64,000 nucleotides of DNA from CAVQBP01 sp963710745 (GCA_963710745.1 CAVQBP010000006.1:1-64000), one strand, 5' to 3'; positions 9,451 to 20,134 are shown, counted from the first letter of the stretch. Made by a program: numbers and translations. Notes: generated from the letters alone by a model not told the origin.

Positions 9451-10086
9451 ATGAAACCGGATAAGAATTTTATCATAGCCGCATTGTTATTCTGCTTAAT
9501 GATTCTGATGGAAAGCTGTTCATCATCTACACTTGTTGATGTATGGAATGATCCTTCGTATCATGAATCTCCGTTGAAGAATATATTAGTCATTGCAATA
9601 AGAAGAAATCCTGTTCAGCGGCGTATTTGGGAAGATGCTTTTGTTGGTGATCTATCCAAGCATGGAGTTGAAGCAACACCATCCTACCATTTGTTCCCGA
9701 ATGCATTACCGGACACAAATCAAGTTATCTCATCCATAAAAGAAAACGATTTTGATGGAATCCTGGTAACCCGCCATCTTCTTTCTGAAATGAAAACGCA
9801 TTATGTCGAGGGTTATGTTACAAAAGAACAGTCAACTAAATATAATGACTTTCGACAAAGGTATGAAACATATTACCATGATGTTGAACATCGGGGATAT
9901 TTTGATTCTCTAATAGTTAAACGCCGCTCAATAGACGTTTGGGTGATTAAGAACGACTACAGGATGATTTGGAGTGCTACTAGTAACTCCCCAGAAATGA
10001 ATACAGTAGAATCTATTCAAAGTGATATTGCCGAACTTGTAACAAACGAGTTAGCACAGGATAGTATTATTAAACCTGAGAAGTAA
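9451..10086 (+). CDS. putative lipoprotein of unknown function
   Basis: 211 residues. The N-terminus has a basic start, a hydrophobic stretch (FIIAALLFCLMILM) and a lipobox-like ESC followed by Ser residues, so it is probably a lipoprotein with Cys23 as the modified residue; the -1 and -3 positions are unusual. The mature part begins LVDVWNDPSYHESPLKNILVIAIRRNP, similar in pattern to small envelope proteins that start with a VxxxWxDP segment, but I cannot name a domain. It lies between the ADH and element B / the glucan synthase on the same strand. No obvious damage. Confidence 0.7.
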   Translation: MKPDKNFIIAALLFCLMILMESCSSSTLVDVWNDPSYHESPLKNILVIAIRRNPVQRRIWEDAFVGDLSKHGVEATPSYHLFPNALPDTNQVISSIKENDFDGILVTRHLLSEMKTHYVEGYVTKEQSTKYNDFRQRYETYYHDVEHRGYFDSLIVKRRSIDVWVIKNDYRMIWSATSNSPEMNTVESIQSDIAELVTNELAQDSIIKPEK

Positions 10087-10146
10087 AGTGATGGTGCAAA
10101 AGATAATTGGAAAATTTGAAGAGAGGATTCGAACAAATAGTTCTCT

Positions 10147-10192
10147 CACCCATGAGATGTAGTCCCTTTTTCATTCCTTTGTACGATTTAAT
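10147..10192 (+). promoter_or_regulatory. stress element copy B (core CCCTTTTTCATTCCTTTG)
   Basis: CACCCATGAGATGTAGT, then the core and TACGATTTAATT. Sense-oriented, about 160 bp before the likely glucan synthase start at 10353. The most diverged of the left-hand copies. Confidence 0.7.
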
Positions 10193-10352
10193 TGCCAAAC
10201 AACTTTTGTAGTTTACGGTTGAGTTTTAACATTAGTCTTTTTTTGGTATTGATACTTAAATCTTTGTTTCTATATCAAAATATTTTTTTACCTGAACTTG
10301 CGCTTAAACCTGCACTATGGGATGCTATACATTAAGCTGAACAATTTTGTTT

Positions 10353-13300
10353 ATGTTCAGATGGAAATTAGATTGGAATTACTTTTCCCATCTCCACAGA
10401 AAATCTATGAAGATAATCAGCACGAAATTATATGAATCATTATTCCGGTTAAGAGTTCATCTCAGCGAAAACTTTCTTGCTAAAAAATTCGTTAGCGGAG
10501 AACCTCCCTTACGGTCGGAGTTATTCAGCGCCGACCAAATGGAGCAGCACGGCAAGATTCTCGCAAGTTTGCATACTTTAGGCTCTCAACACACTCCTGA
10601 TCAACACTTACTCGAACGGTTGGCGGAGAATGAAATTTTCCTGTTTGAAGTTCATAATTTATTGACTGAAACAGTTAAAGCAAAACATCAGATAACCCCT
10701 GCAGGTGAGTGGCTGCTTGATAACTTTTATCTGGTTGAAGAGCAAATCCGGACGGGTAAAAGGCATCTACCAAAAGGTTATAGCCGGGAACTCCCCCGCC
10801 TGTTGAATGGATTATCGAAAGGTCTTCCCCGGGTTTATGATTTAGCACAGGAAACTATTTCTCATGGAGACGGCCGGGTGGATCCGGAAAATCTCACTCG
10901 TTTCGTTCAATCCTACCAAACTGTCTCAACCTTAAAATTAGGAGAACTGTGGGCAATCCCAACCATGCTGCGGCTGGCGTTAATAGAGAATCTCCGCCGC
11001 GTTGCCGTACGCATTGCTGCCGGAAGGATCGATCGGGATTTAGCAGATTCCTGGGCTGACAAGATGTTAGAGGTTGCCGGCAAGGATCCGAAAAGCCTGA
11101 TTCTTATAATCGCGGATATGGCACGCACAAACCCGCCCATGACCACACCGTTCGTTTCGGAATTTTCACGGAAGCTGCAGGGTTTAAGTCACGCTCTGGT
11201 ATCACCTCTAACGTGGATTGAGCAGCGGCTTTCCGAATCAGGTTTGACAATTGAAAAATTAGTACAGTCGGGCAACCAGCAGCAGGCTGCCGATCAGGTT
11301 TCAATCAGCAACAGTATCGGCAGTCTCAGAACCCTGGAATCGATGGACTGGCGTACGTTTGTTGAATCTATGAGTTCCGTCGAAAAAATATTGTGCAAAG
11401 ATCCGGGCGGGGTTTACTGTAAAATGGATTTTGCTACCCGGGATACTTATCGTCATGTAATAGAGAAGATCGCAAAAAAAAGTCCTAAGTCGGAAGAAGA
11501 AGTAGCTCAAATTGCAATCCGGCTGGCACAAGAAAATGCCGTTAGTTTGGGTTTCCAGGATAGGAAAACACATGTCGGCTTCTACCTGATCGATAACGGT
11601 TTGAAACAGCTTGAAGAATTGGCTGAGAAAAAATTTACTGTTTCTTCGGCTCTCGGAAAATTGAGCTTCCGGGTTCGTTTACTGTTTTACACCGCTTCTA
11701 TTGCACTAATGACATTTATCTTTACTGCCGCCTTACTGTCGAAAGCTTATACTCAGGGATTACATGGCTGGTGGTTTTGGCTTATCGCTATACTCTTTTT
11801 AATATGCACAAGCCAGCTTGCAGTTTCGCTTACTAACTGGCTGTCCACATTGTTCGCAATCCCCAAACCCTTACCGAAAATGGATTTTTCCGAAGGAATA
11901 CCGCCTGAGTATCGTACTCTTGTAGTAATTCCGGCAATGTTAATAAACACTCAAAACATCCGGGAATTGATCGAGTCTCTTGAAGTTCGGTTTTTAGCAA
12001 ACCGGGATGAAAACCTGCACTTTAGTTTATTGACCGACTTTCAAGACTCCGAAAAAGAAACCATGCCGGAGGATGAGCTGCTGGTACAGCTTGTCCGTAA
12101 GAAAATTGTAGAGCTTAATGAAAAATACAAAGGTTCGCATAACGATACTTTCTTCCTTTTTCATCGTCCCCGGCAATGGAATCCTAAAGAGCGGCTGTGG
12201 ATGGGTTACGAACGAAAGAGAGGTAAGCTTGAGGAATTGAATTCTATTCTGCTCGGCAGCCCGAAAAGCCGCTTCTCATTTGTAATTGGAAAGACCGAAA
12301 TTTTACCATACGTAAAGTATGTTATTACGCTTGATACAGATACACAATTACCGCGTGATTCAGCAAGACAGTTAGTTGGAACCATGGTCCATCCGCTTAA
12401 CCGGGCACATTATGATGAAGATAAAAAACGTGTACGCAATGGCTACACTATTTTGCAGCCGCGCGTTTCTGTTAGCCTGCCGGGAACAAACCGTTCACGT
12501 TATGCACGTCTATACGGAAGTCAACCAGGTATAGATCCTTACACACGCACTGTCTCCGATGTGTACCAGGATGTATTCGGTGAAGGATCATTCATCGGTA
12601 AAGGTATCTACGATGTTGATATGTTTGAGCAGTCTCTCAGAGGACGTTTTCCTGAAAACCAAATTCTCAGCCACGATCTTATTGAAGGATGCCACGCCCG
12701 TGCAGGTCTCTTGAGCGATGTACAATTATATGAAGAATATCCGCCGGGTTATAATTCTGACGTAAAACGCCGGCATCGCTGGATTCGCGGTGACTGGCAG
12801 CTTGTACGCTGGGTTCTGCCCTTCGTCCCGAACCTCAACGGAGGTTTACAGAGGAATAAATTATCGGGGCTTTCCAGATGGAAAATTTTTGATAATCTTC
12901 GACGCAGCATTGTTCCCCTGGCGTTGACACTTCTGTTTCTGTTCGGCTGTACAATATTGTCTCAAGCCTGGTTCTGGACCTTGTCGCTGATTGGAATTAT
13001 TCTAATCCCTTCTTTGTTCTTCTCCATCCTCGATTTGCTGGAGAAACCTTTAGATATGCTTATGAGTCAGCATTTAGCGGCAAATGTGCGATCTGCAGGT
13101 ATGCATTTCGCCCAGGCAGCTTTTACTCTTATTACTCTCCCCTATGAAGCATTTTTCAGCATGGATGCTATTATACGGACTATTTGGCGAACACTGATTT
13201 CTCATAAAAAACTTCTTGAATGGAATCCTTCCAACCTAAGAGCACTTAATAACCGCATAAACCTCTTCGGCTCTTACAGAATGATGTGGATTTCCCCGGC

Positions 13301-16300
13301 TGTTGCAATTTTTTCTGTCATCTATTTCGGGATTACAAAACAGGCTTTTCCCGCTGCCGCCTTACCAATACTGTTTCTCTGGACTGCGGCTCCGGCTATA
13401 ACCTGGTGGATAAGCTTGCCGCTTGCACGCCGCGAAGCAAAGCTGACTATTGAGCAGAAAATATTTTTACGGAATCTTTCAAGGAAAACATGGTCGTTCT
13501 TTGAGACATTTGTCGGTCCGGAAGATAACTGGCTGCCTCCTGATAACTACCAGGAAAATCCCGCAGTCATGGTTGCACACCGCACTTCACCAACTAACAT
13601 TGGATTAGCACTCCTTGCAAATTTAACTGCCTACGATTTTGGCTACATTTCTGCTAAACAACTTATTGACCGTACATCAAACACATTCGGAACGATGGAA
13701 AAGCTGCAGCGATACAATGGGCATTTCTTAAATTGGTATGACACGCAATCTTTGCTTCCATTGCGGCCTCTTTATATTTCATCAGTTGACAGCGGGAATC
13801 TTGCGGGTCACCTGCTTACTCTCCGCCAGGGTATTCTTTCTCTTCCGGATCAGAAAATAGTGAGACATCAACTTTTTGAAGGGATAAGAGACACTCTACA
13901 AATTCTCATGGAAATTGCAGGTGGAAAAGATCATAATCAATTAATTCAACTTCAGAAAGATTTGGAGTTAACTGTAAATTCACCGCCGGCTACTCTTTCG
14001 GCAATACGGGAGAAACTTGAACGGCTGACAATATCTACCGCTAAAATAAAAAATAATTTTATTTCAAGCGCTGAAGATCAAGCTGCATGGTGGGTGGAAG
14101 CACTCGACAAACAATGCCGGAACGCCATGGATGAGTTAATGTTTCTGGCTCCATGGATTATCATGCAGGAATCTCAAGATATGAATAACTACTTTCCCGG
14201 TACCGACAAAATACCGACTCTGAATGAACTGTCGAAACTTGATAAAGAATTGCTGCCGGTTATCAGGCAGCTTTCTCCGAATATGACAGCTGAAACAAAA
14301 ACGCGGTTCGATGAGTTTCAACGGCTTATCAATGAAGCGGCAAAACGTGCTAACGAGAGAATTACGGCTATCAAACATCTTGCAGTACAAACAAGCGAAC
14401 TTTCCGAAATGGAATATAATTTTCTTTATGACAGGACGCGTCACTTGCTTTCAGTAGGGTATAATATTGATGAAAAACGGCGGGACCAAAGTTATTATGA
14501 CCTGCTCGCTTCTGAAGCAAGACTGAGCTGCTTTGTAGCTATTGCACAGGGCCAATTACCGCAGGAAAGCTGGTTTGCTTTAGGAAGATTGCTTACCACG
14601 GTGGGCGGTGAGCCGATTCTTCTTTCATGGAGCGGTTCAATGTTCGAGTACCTGATGCCGCTCCTGGTGATGCCGACATACGAAAACACATTGCTTGACC
14701 AGACTTGTAAAGCAGCTGTGAACAGACAAATTGAATATGGAAAACAGCACGGCATCCCCTGGGGAATTTCCGAATCGTGCTTTAACAGTGTAGATGTTAA
14801 TCTGAATTACCAGTACCGGGCATTTGGTGTGCCCGGTCTGGGACTTAAACGGGGATTGGCTGAGGACCTGGTTGTTGCGCCTTATGCATCTGCACTCGCA
14901 CTGATGGTTGAACCGGAAGAGGCATGCATAAATCTGCAGCAGCTTGCCTCTGACGGATTATTAGGAAAATTCGGTCTATTTGAAGCGATAGACTATACTG
15001 CTTCACGACTTCCACGTGAGCAATCGAGTATCGTGATAAAATCTTTCATGACACATCATCAGGGGATGAGCCTTCTTTCTCTAGCTCATCTGATTCTGGA
15101 TCATCCGATGCAAAAGCGGTTTGAATCTGATCCGCTGTTCGAAGCAACGATGCTTCTTCTACAGGAAAGAATTCCAAGAACAACTTTGTTCTATTCACAT
15201 ACTTCAGGGCTCTCCGATAGTCAATCGGCTTCCGCTCTCCCTGAAGCACCGGTACGTACATTTAATAATCCTGATACGGCAATACCTGAGGTCCACTTGC
15301 TTTCAAACGGCAGATACAATGTAATGATTACAAATGCAGGGGGCGGATACAGTAAATGGAAAAATATTGCGGTTACCCGCTGGCATGAAGACAGCACCTG
15401 CGACAACTGGGGAACATTTTGCTTTATCCGCGATACGGAGAGTGGAGAGTTTTGGTCAACGGCATATAAACCAACACTAAAACGTTCAAAGAATTATGAA
15501 GTTATTTTTTCTGAAGGGCATGCTGAATTTCGCCGCAGAGATCAGAACATCGATATGCATACCGAGATTGTTGTCTCACCTGAAGATGACATTGAACTGC
15601 GCCGTATTCATCTTACCAACAGGTCCCGGGCACGCAGGGCAATCGATATTACAAGTTATGCAGAAGTGGTACTTGCCTCGTCAGCCTCTGACGCGCTGCA
15701 CCCGGCGTTCAGCAAACTTTTTGTTCAGACCGAGATTATCCGCGAGCGACATGCAATTCTCTGTACCCGCAGACCCCGCTCCCCCGAAGACCAAATCTTA
15801 TGGATGTTTCATATGATGGAGGTTCGTGGTGCGGAAGTAGAAAGAGTCTCCTTCGAAACCGATCGGATGCAATTTATTGGCCGCGGAAACACAGTTGACG
15901 CTCCTCGGGCAATGAAAGACCTCACTGCACTTTCAAATAGTGAGGGTTCAGTACTGGATCCGATTGTTGCGATACAGTATAACATAATACTCGAACCTGA
16001 AGAAACGGCAACAATAGATATGATATTCGGTCTGGGTGAAACCCGTGACAGAACTTTAAACCTTATAGATAAATACCGGGATCGACGTCTCGCTAATCGT
16101 GTATTCGAGCTGGCATACACACACAGTCAGGTAGTGCTCCGTCAAATTAATGCTGCGGAAGCCGATGCACAGCTTTACGGACACATCGCAAGTTCAGTTA
16201 TCTATGCTAATTCCTATCTGCGTACCGACCCTGGCGTAATTATCAAAAATCGAAGAGGACAATCCGGTCTTTGGGGTTATTCTATTTCCGGCGATTTACC

Positions 16301-19103
16301 TATTGTGCTGCTGCAAATTGAAGATCCTGCCAATATCAGTCTTGTGAACAGGATAGTGCAGGCCCATGCGTACTGGCGGTTAAAAGGATTGGAAGTTGAC
16401 CTTGTGATCTGGAATGAAGACCATGCCGGCTACCGGCAGCAGCTTCAGGAACAAATAATGAGGTTGATTGCCGCAGGTGTTGAAGCTAACATTATTGATC
16501 GACCTGGTGGTATATTCGTACGCCAAGCCGACCAGATTTCCAATGAAGACCGCATCCTTATTCAAACAGTTGCCCGCGTTATTATCTCGGATAGACGGGG
16601 AACTCTTGAATCACAAATCAACCATCGCAGTATTTCTGAGATACCGGTTCCGCTTTTTAAGAATATTCGAAGCTACAATAAGGACCGCCAGAATGTTCCC
16701 GAGTTGCCGCGCTCTGATCTTATTTTCTTTAACGGATATGGCGGATTCACTCATGACGGACGGGAATATATAATTACAACCTCGAACAAGCAAGTTACGC
16801 CGGCACCGTGGGTGAATGTTCTGGCAAACGAAAACTTCGGAACCATTGTTTCAGAAAGCGGTCCGACTTATACATGGAGTGAGAATGCGCATGAGTTTCG
16901 CCTTACACCATGGAATAATGATCCTGTAAGCGATTTGAGCGGAGAAGCCTTTTACATTCGGGATGAAGAAACAGGTCATTATTGGTCACCCACTCCGTCA
17001 CCCAGTCGTGGCAACAACCTTTACGTAGTCCGTCATGGGTTTGGTTATAGTGTTTTCGAACATATGGAGGACGGTATCCGTTCGGAACTGTGGATTTATG
17101 TAGCAATTGATGCAGCGGTTAAGTTTTCAGTACTGAAAGTGTGGAATGAATCAGGCAAACCGAGACAGCTCTCTGCCACGGGTTATGTGGAGTTGGTGCT
17201 GGGTGACCTACGCCCGAAATCTGCCATGCATGTGATTACTGAAATTGATCCCGGCAGCGGTGCAATCTACGCACACAATTCATATAATCCGGAATTCTCC
17301 GAAAGGATTGTTTTCTTTCAAACAGATGCCCCGGCTTGTACAATAAGCTGTAACCGTACAGAATTCATCGGGCGCAACGGTACGCTTCGAAACCCGGCAG
17401 CTATGACGCATATGCATCTTTCGGGCAGGACAGGAGCCGCTTTGGATCCATGCGCCGCCATACAGGTTCCTTTTGAGCTGGGTGACGGACAAGAACTTGA
17501 GATAATCTTCAAACTGGGCAGCGGAAATAATTATGATGAGACTGGAAAACTGGTGCAGCGGTTCAGGGGATCAAATGCTGCAAGAAGCACATTGGAATCG
17601 GTCTGGCAGTATTGGAACCACACCCTCGGTGCAGTGCAAATTGAAACACCTGAGACTTCTTTAAATGTTCTGACAAACGGATGGCTCTTATACCAAACTT
17701 TAGCATGCCGCATTTGGGCACGGAGCGGATATTACCAATCAGGCGGGGCTTTTGGCTTTCGGGATCAGCTGCAGGACGTGATGTCACTCATCCATACAGA
17801 ACCGGTTCTGATAAGAAAACATCTGCTACTGGCAGCAAGCCGTCAGTTTAAAGAAGGCGACGTACAGCATTGGTGGCATCCGCCCTCCGGCAGGGGTGTT
17901 AGAACTCATTGTTCGGATGATTATTTATGGCTGCCATTAGCAGTTTGCCGGTATGTGCTGAGAACCGGCGATACCGGTGTACTTAATGAAAGAGTAAATT
18001 ATCTTGACGGCCGGACAGTAAATGCTGAAGACGATTCTTACTATGATCTTCCAAACAGATCAGAAGAAATCAGCAGCCTTTATCAACATTGCGTACGAGC
18101 CATACAAAGAGGATTCAGATTTGGTATGCACGGATTACCGCTAATCGGCACGGGTGATTGGAACGACGGCATGAATACAGTCGGCAATCAAGGAAAGGGT
18201 GAAAGCATCTGGCTGGGATTTTTTCTCTATGAAGTGCTTATGCAGTTCATTCAGGTTGCCGGTATTCATGGTGACATCCAATTCGTTGAACAATGCAAAA
18301 AAGAAGCCTCTGCGCTGCGACAGAATATTGTGAAGAACGGCTGGGACGGTGAATGGTACCGCCGTGCTTATTTCGACGACGGCTCCCCGCTCGGATCGGC
18401 AAGTAACCCGGAATGCAAGATTGATTCCATAGTACAAAGCTGGTCGGTGCTTTCCGGCGCAGGAGAGCCGGTACGTTCACACTTGGCTATGAACGAGCTG
18501 GATAAACGTCTTGTTCTGCGGCATCATGCATTGATCCAGCTTTTAGATCCGCCGTTCGACAAATCGGATTTGAACCCCGGTTATATAAAAGGCTACGTTC
18601 CCGGCGTTAGAGAAAATGGCGGGCAGTATACGCATGCCGCTATCTGGGCTGCGATGGCGTTTGCCTCTTTAGGCGACAGCAAACGTGCTTGGGAACTGCT
18701 GGAAATCATCAATCCTGTTAACCATTCAAAATCACGGGAAGAAATTGATATTTATAAAGTGGAGCCTTATGTAGTTGCAGCTGATGTTTATGCCCTTACA
18801 CCCCACATCGGCCGCGGCGGGTGGAGCTGGTACACAGGTTCTGCCGGATGGATGTACCGGCTAATAACGGAATCTCTCCTTGGTCTTAGGCTTGAAGTTG
18901 ACAAGCTGTTTATTGAACCCTGCCTCCCGGCTAATTGGGATGCGTATAAAGTCTATTACCGGTACCGGGAAACTATATACAACATCAATATTCTTCAGAT
19001 ACATAATAGTGATGTTGAATTTAGCCTATCAGTCGATGGAATTAAGAATAATGAGAAATTTATTTCTCTTGTTGACGACGGCAGCTGCATATGGTGGAGG
19101 TAA
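10353..19103 (+). CDS. ndvB: cyclic beta-1,2-glucan synthase, NdvB/ChvB type (GT84 + GH94)
   Basis: About 2916 residues, the length of rhizobial NdvB/ChvB, which polymerise UDP-glucose and cyclise beta-1,2-glucan at the inner membrane for export to the periplasm (osmoadaptation, envelope). Layout: N-terminal region 1-430; membrane helices about 446-500; GT84 glycosyltransferase with DTDTQLPRD near 660, GEGSFIGKGIYD and RHRWIRGDWQ; more helices about 850-900 and 980-1030; a glucoamylase-like segment; two beta-sandwich modules (near 1660 and 2130); and a GH94 phosphorylase-like barrel with the catalytic-Asp motif GTGDWNDGMN near 2600. An alternative TTG start lies 6 bp upstream and an ATG at 10407; none has a strong RBS. 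The 8.7-kb frame is undamaged, unlike genes further right. Element B lies upstream. Confidence 0.92.
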   Translation: MFRWKLDWNYFSHLHRKSMKIISTKLYESLFRLRVHLSENFLAKKFVSGEPPLRSELFSADQMEQHGKILASLHTLGSQHTPDQHLLERLAENEIFLFEVHNLLTETVKAKHQITPAGEWLLDNFYLVEEQIRTGKRHLPKGYSRELPRLLNGLSKGLPRVYDLAQETISHGDGRVDPENLTRFVQSYQTVSTLKLGELWAIPTMLRLALIENLRRVAVRIAAGRIDRDLADSWADKMLEVAGKDPKSLILIIADMARTNPPMTTPFVSEFSRKLQGLSHALVSPLTWIEQRLSESGLTIEKLVQSGNQQQAADQVSISNSIGSLRTLESMDWRTFVESMSSVEKILCKDPGGVYCKMDFATRDTYRHVIEKIAKKSPKSEEEVAQIAIRLAQENAVSLGFQDRKTHVGFYLIDNGLKQLEELAEKKFTVSSALGKLSFRVRLLFYTASIALMTFIFTAALLSKAYTQGLHGWWFWLIAILFLICTSQLAVSLTNWLSTLFAIPKPLPKMDFSEGIPPEYRTLVVIPAMLINTQNIRELIESLEVRFLANRDENLHFSLLTDFQDSEKETMPEDELLVQLVRKKIVELNEKYKGSHNDTFFLFHRPRQWNPKERLWMGYERKRGKLEELNSILLGSPKSRFSFVIGKTEILPYVKYVITLDTDTQLPRDSARQLVGTMVHPLNRAHYDEDKKRVRNGYTILQPRVSVSLPGTNRSRYARLYGSQPGIDPYTRTVSDVYQDVFGEGSFIGKGIYDVDMFEQSLRGRFPENQILSHDLIEGCHARAGLLSDVQLYEEYPPGYNSDVKRRHRWIRGDWQLVRWVLPFVPNLNGGLQRNKLSGLSRWKIFDNLRRSIVPLALTLLFLFGCTILSQAWFWTLSLIGIILIPSLFFSILDLLEKPLDMLMSQHLAANVRSAGMHFAQAAFTLITLPYEAFFSMDAIIRTIWRTLISHKKLLEWNPSNLRALNNRINLFGSYRMMWISPAVAIFSVIYFGITKQAFPAAALPILFLWTAAPAITWWISLPLARREAKLTIEQKIFLRNLSRKTWSFFETFVGPEDNWLPPDNYQENPAVMVAHRTSPTNIGLALLANLTAYDFGYISAKQLIDRTSNTFGTMEKLQRYNGHFLNWYDTQSLLPLRPLYISSVDSGNLAGHLLTLRQGILSLPDQKIVRHQLFEGIRDTLQILMEIAGGKDHNQLIQLQKDLELTVNSPPATLSAIREKLERLTISTAKIKNNFISSAEDQAAWWVEALDKQCRNAMDELMFLAPWIIMQESQDMNNYFPGTDKIPTLNELSKLDKELLPVIRQLSPNMTAETKTRFDEFQRLINEAAKRANERITAIKHLAVQTSELSEMEYNFLYDRTRHLLSVGYNIDEKRRDQSYYDLLASEARLSCFVAIAQGQLPQESWFALGRLLTTVGGEPILLSWSGSMFEYLMPLLVMPTYENTLLDQTCKAAVNRQIEYGKQHGIPWGISESCFNSVDVNLNYQYRAFGVPGLGLKRGLAEDLVVAPYASALALMVEPEEACINLQQLASDGLLGKFGLFEAIDYTASRLPREQSSIVIKSFMTHHQGMSLLSLAHLILDHPMQKRFESDPLFEATMLLLQERIPRTTLFYSHTSGLSDSQSASALPEAPVRTFNNPDTAIPEVHLLSNGRYNVMITNAGGGYSKWKNIAVTRWHEDSTCDNWGTFCFIRDTESGEFWSTAYKPTLKRSKNYEVIFSEGHAEFRRRDQNIDMHTEIVVSPEDDIELRRIHLTNRSRARRAIDITSYAEVVLASSASDALHPAFSKLFVQTEIIRERHAILCTRRPRSPEDQILWMFHMMEVRGAEVERVSFETDRMQFIGRGNTVDAPRAMKDLTALSNSEGSVLDPIVAIQYNIILEPEETATIDMIFGLGETRDRTLNLIDKYRDRRLANRVFELAYTHSQVVLRQINAAEADAQLYGHIASSVIYANSYLRTDPGVIIKNRRGQSGLWGYSISGDLPIVLLQIEDPANISLVNRIVQAHAYWRLKGLEVDLVIWNEDHAGYRQQLQEQIMRLIAAGVEANIIDRPGGIFVRQADQISNEDRILIQTVARVIISDRRGTLESQINHRSISEIPVPLFKNIRSYNKDRQNVPELPRSDLIFFNGYGGFTHDGREYIITTSNKQVTPAPWVNVLANENFGTIVSESGPTYTWSENAHEFRLTPWNNDPVSDLSGEAFYIRDEETGHYWSPTPSPSRGNNLYVVRHGFGYSVFEHMEDGIRSELWIYVAIDAAVKFSVLKVWNESGKPRQLSATGYVELVLGDLRPKSAMHVITEIDPGSGAIYAHNSYNPEFSERIVFFQTDAPACTISCNRTEFIGRNGTLRNPAAMTHMHLSGRTGAALDPCAAIQVPFELGDGQELEIIFKLGSGNNYDETGKLVQRFRGSNAARSTLESVWQYWNHTLGAVQIETPETSLNVLTNGWLLYQTLACRIWARSGYYQSGGAFGFRDQLQDVMSLIHTEPVLIRKHLLLAASRQFKEGDVQHWWHPPSGRGVRTHCSDDYLWLPLAVCRYVLRTGDTGVLNERVNYLDGRTVNAEDDSYYDLPNRSEEISSLYQHCVRAIQRGFRFGMHGLPLIGTGDWNDGMNTVGNQGKGESIWLGFFLYEVLMQFIQVAGIHGDIQFVEQCKKEASALRQNIVKNGWDGEWYRRAYFDDGSPLGSASNPECKIDSIVQSWSVLSGAGEPVRSHLAMNELDKRLVLRHHALIQLLDPPFDKSDLNPGYIKGYVPGVRENGGQYTHAAIWAAMAFASLGDSKRAWELLEIINPVNHSKSREEIDIYKVEPYVVAADVYALTPHIGRGGWSWYTGSAGWMYRLITESLLGLRLEVDKLFIEPCLPANWDAYKVYYRYRETIYNINILQIHNSDVEFSLSVDGIKNNEKFISLVDDGSCIWWR

Positions 19104-19517
19104 AAATAATGCAATCCGGTTCATCAGAGTAATAATGAGATTTGTACTTTTTCTTCTTGTTGCCGGAGCAGAAGATTTGGGACAAAATTACACTCAAAAG
19201 ATTTTAAGTAGAATTATTAAAGTTATAAATTTATAAAAACAGTATGTCTAATGCTGTTTCTTATGTTTATATGAATACTAACTGTGATTATATTAAAATT
19301 ATAACTCACCCGAAAGATTTAGTTCCTTTTTCATCCCTTTGATTTATAGGACATTATTGAACTTCTGCTTACCTTAGCCTTGTTCTGAAAACTATTATCT
19401 TAATTATTTAGCAGAAGTACCCGGCATACTGCGATCGTACTAATCGCCGTATCTTTATTGACTGGTTGCAATTACTGATGTATTCATGATTCAAAATAAT
19501 ATTCCAGTGAGGAGACT
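19104..19517. other. intergenic region with element C
   Basis: 414 bp between the glucan synthase and the dodecin relic. It holds stress element C and a longer segment (19265-19306) shared with the region before the response regulator at 26 kb. A short plus frame from 19135 (MRFVLFLLVAGAEDLG) has no independent support. Confidence 0.55.
19307..19350 (+). promoter_or_regulatory. stress element copy C (core CCTTTTTCATCCCTTTG)
   Basis: CACCCGAAAGATTTAGTT precedes the core. It is nearly identical to copy D over this part, and the match continues about 40 bp upstream (TATGAATACTAA, GTGATTATATTAAAATT). Sense-oriented to the dodecin/LysM genes, about 168 bp before the dodecin ATG. Confidence 0.8.
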
Positions 19518-19735
19518 ATGAACGATCATATTAATGAAGGTGCAGTAAAAGTAATTGAAATCATAGGTATCTCTTCGAAAAGTTTTGATGATGTAATTGT
19601 TCAGGTATTGAATAAAGCATCAAAAGCCATAAAGGAATAACCGGTTTTTAGATAATAAAACAAATGGCAAGTGTTAAAGATGATAAAATAACTGAATTCA
19701 AAGTCAATCTTAAACTTGCATTTCCTGTAATTTAA
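19518..19735 (+). pseudogene. dodecin, broken by a frameshift and a nonsense codon
   Basis: Dodecins are ~70-residue flavin-binding dodecamers. The first frame (ATG 19518, preceded by GGAG) reads KVIEIIGISSKSFDDVIVQV then KASKAIKE and stops at 19638. The second half, MASVKDDKITEFKVNLKLAF, lies in another frame ending at 19735. Joining KASKAIK to GITGF by adding one A in the A-run near 19630, and reading TAG at about 19649 as a sense codon, recreates a full dodecin (KGITGF-IIKQMASVKDDK). So one indel plus one point change separate it from an intact gene. Real decay or sequencing error cannot be distinguished here. First gene after element C. Confidence 0.8.
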
Positions 19736-19753
19736 TAATTTAAAGGAGTTATT

Positions 19754-20134
19754 ATGTCTTTAAAAGATAAATATAGTCCTGTTTTAGCATTAGCAAATGA
19801 TCTGAAGATACAGGGATTAAATGTTAAAGAAGAGGCCGGTAAATTAAAAATATCCGGTACTGTTAATACTAAGTATGAAAAGGATAAAATCTGGGATAAA
19901 ATAAAAGAGGTCGGCGGTGAAGGACAAACTGAAGTAGGTGCAGATCTGAAAGTTTTGAACACGGATTATTATCATTTACATACGGTTAACGGCGGTGAAA
20001 CTTTAAGTAAAATTTCTAAAATGTATTACAAAGATGCAAACAAATACATGCAGATTTTTAATGCTAACAAAGATAGTCTTACAAATCCGGATATGATCAA
20101 AGTAGGACAAAAAATAAAAATTCCAAAACCTTAA
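19754..20134 (+). CDS. Kbp/YgaU-like protein with BON-like and LysM domains
   Basis: 126 residues: an N-terminal BON-like alpha/beta segment (about 8-65, LKIQGLNVKEEAGKLKISG) and a LysM domain (about 74-125, HTVNGGETLSKISKMYY to VGQKIKIP). The architecture and length match E. coli Kbp (YgaU), a cytosolic potassium-binding protein; no signal peptide is seen. AAGGAG lies 7 bp before the ATG. It follows the dodecin gene by 18 bp, so both are probably under element C. It ends 83 bp before the YegP-like relic and the cytosine-free tract. Intact. Confidence 0.88.
   Translation: MSLKDKYSPVLALANDLKIQGLNVKEEAGKLKISGTVNTKYEKDKIWDKIKEVGGEGQTEVGADLKVLNTDYYHLHTVNGGETLSKISKMYYKDANKYMQIFNANKDSLTNPDMIKVGQKIKIPKP

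Noticed and set aside
18880..19236. 118-residue plus frame overlapping the end of the glucan synthase
   Set aside because: Mostly a shadow frame of the synthase; the tail after 19104 has no RBS or family.
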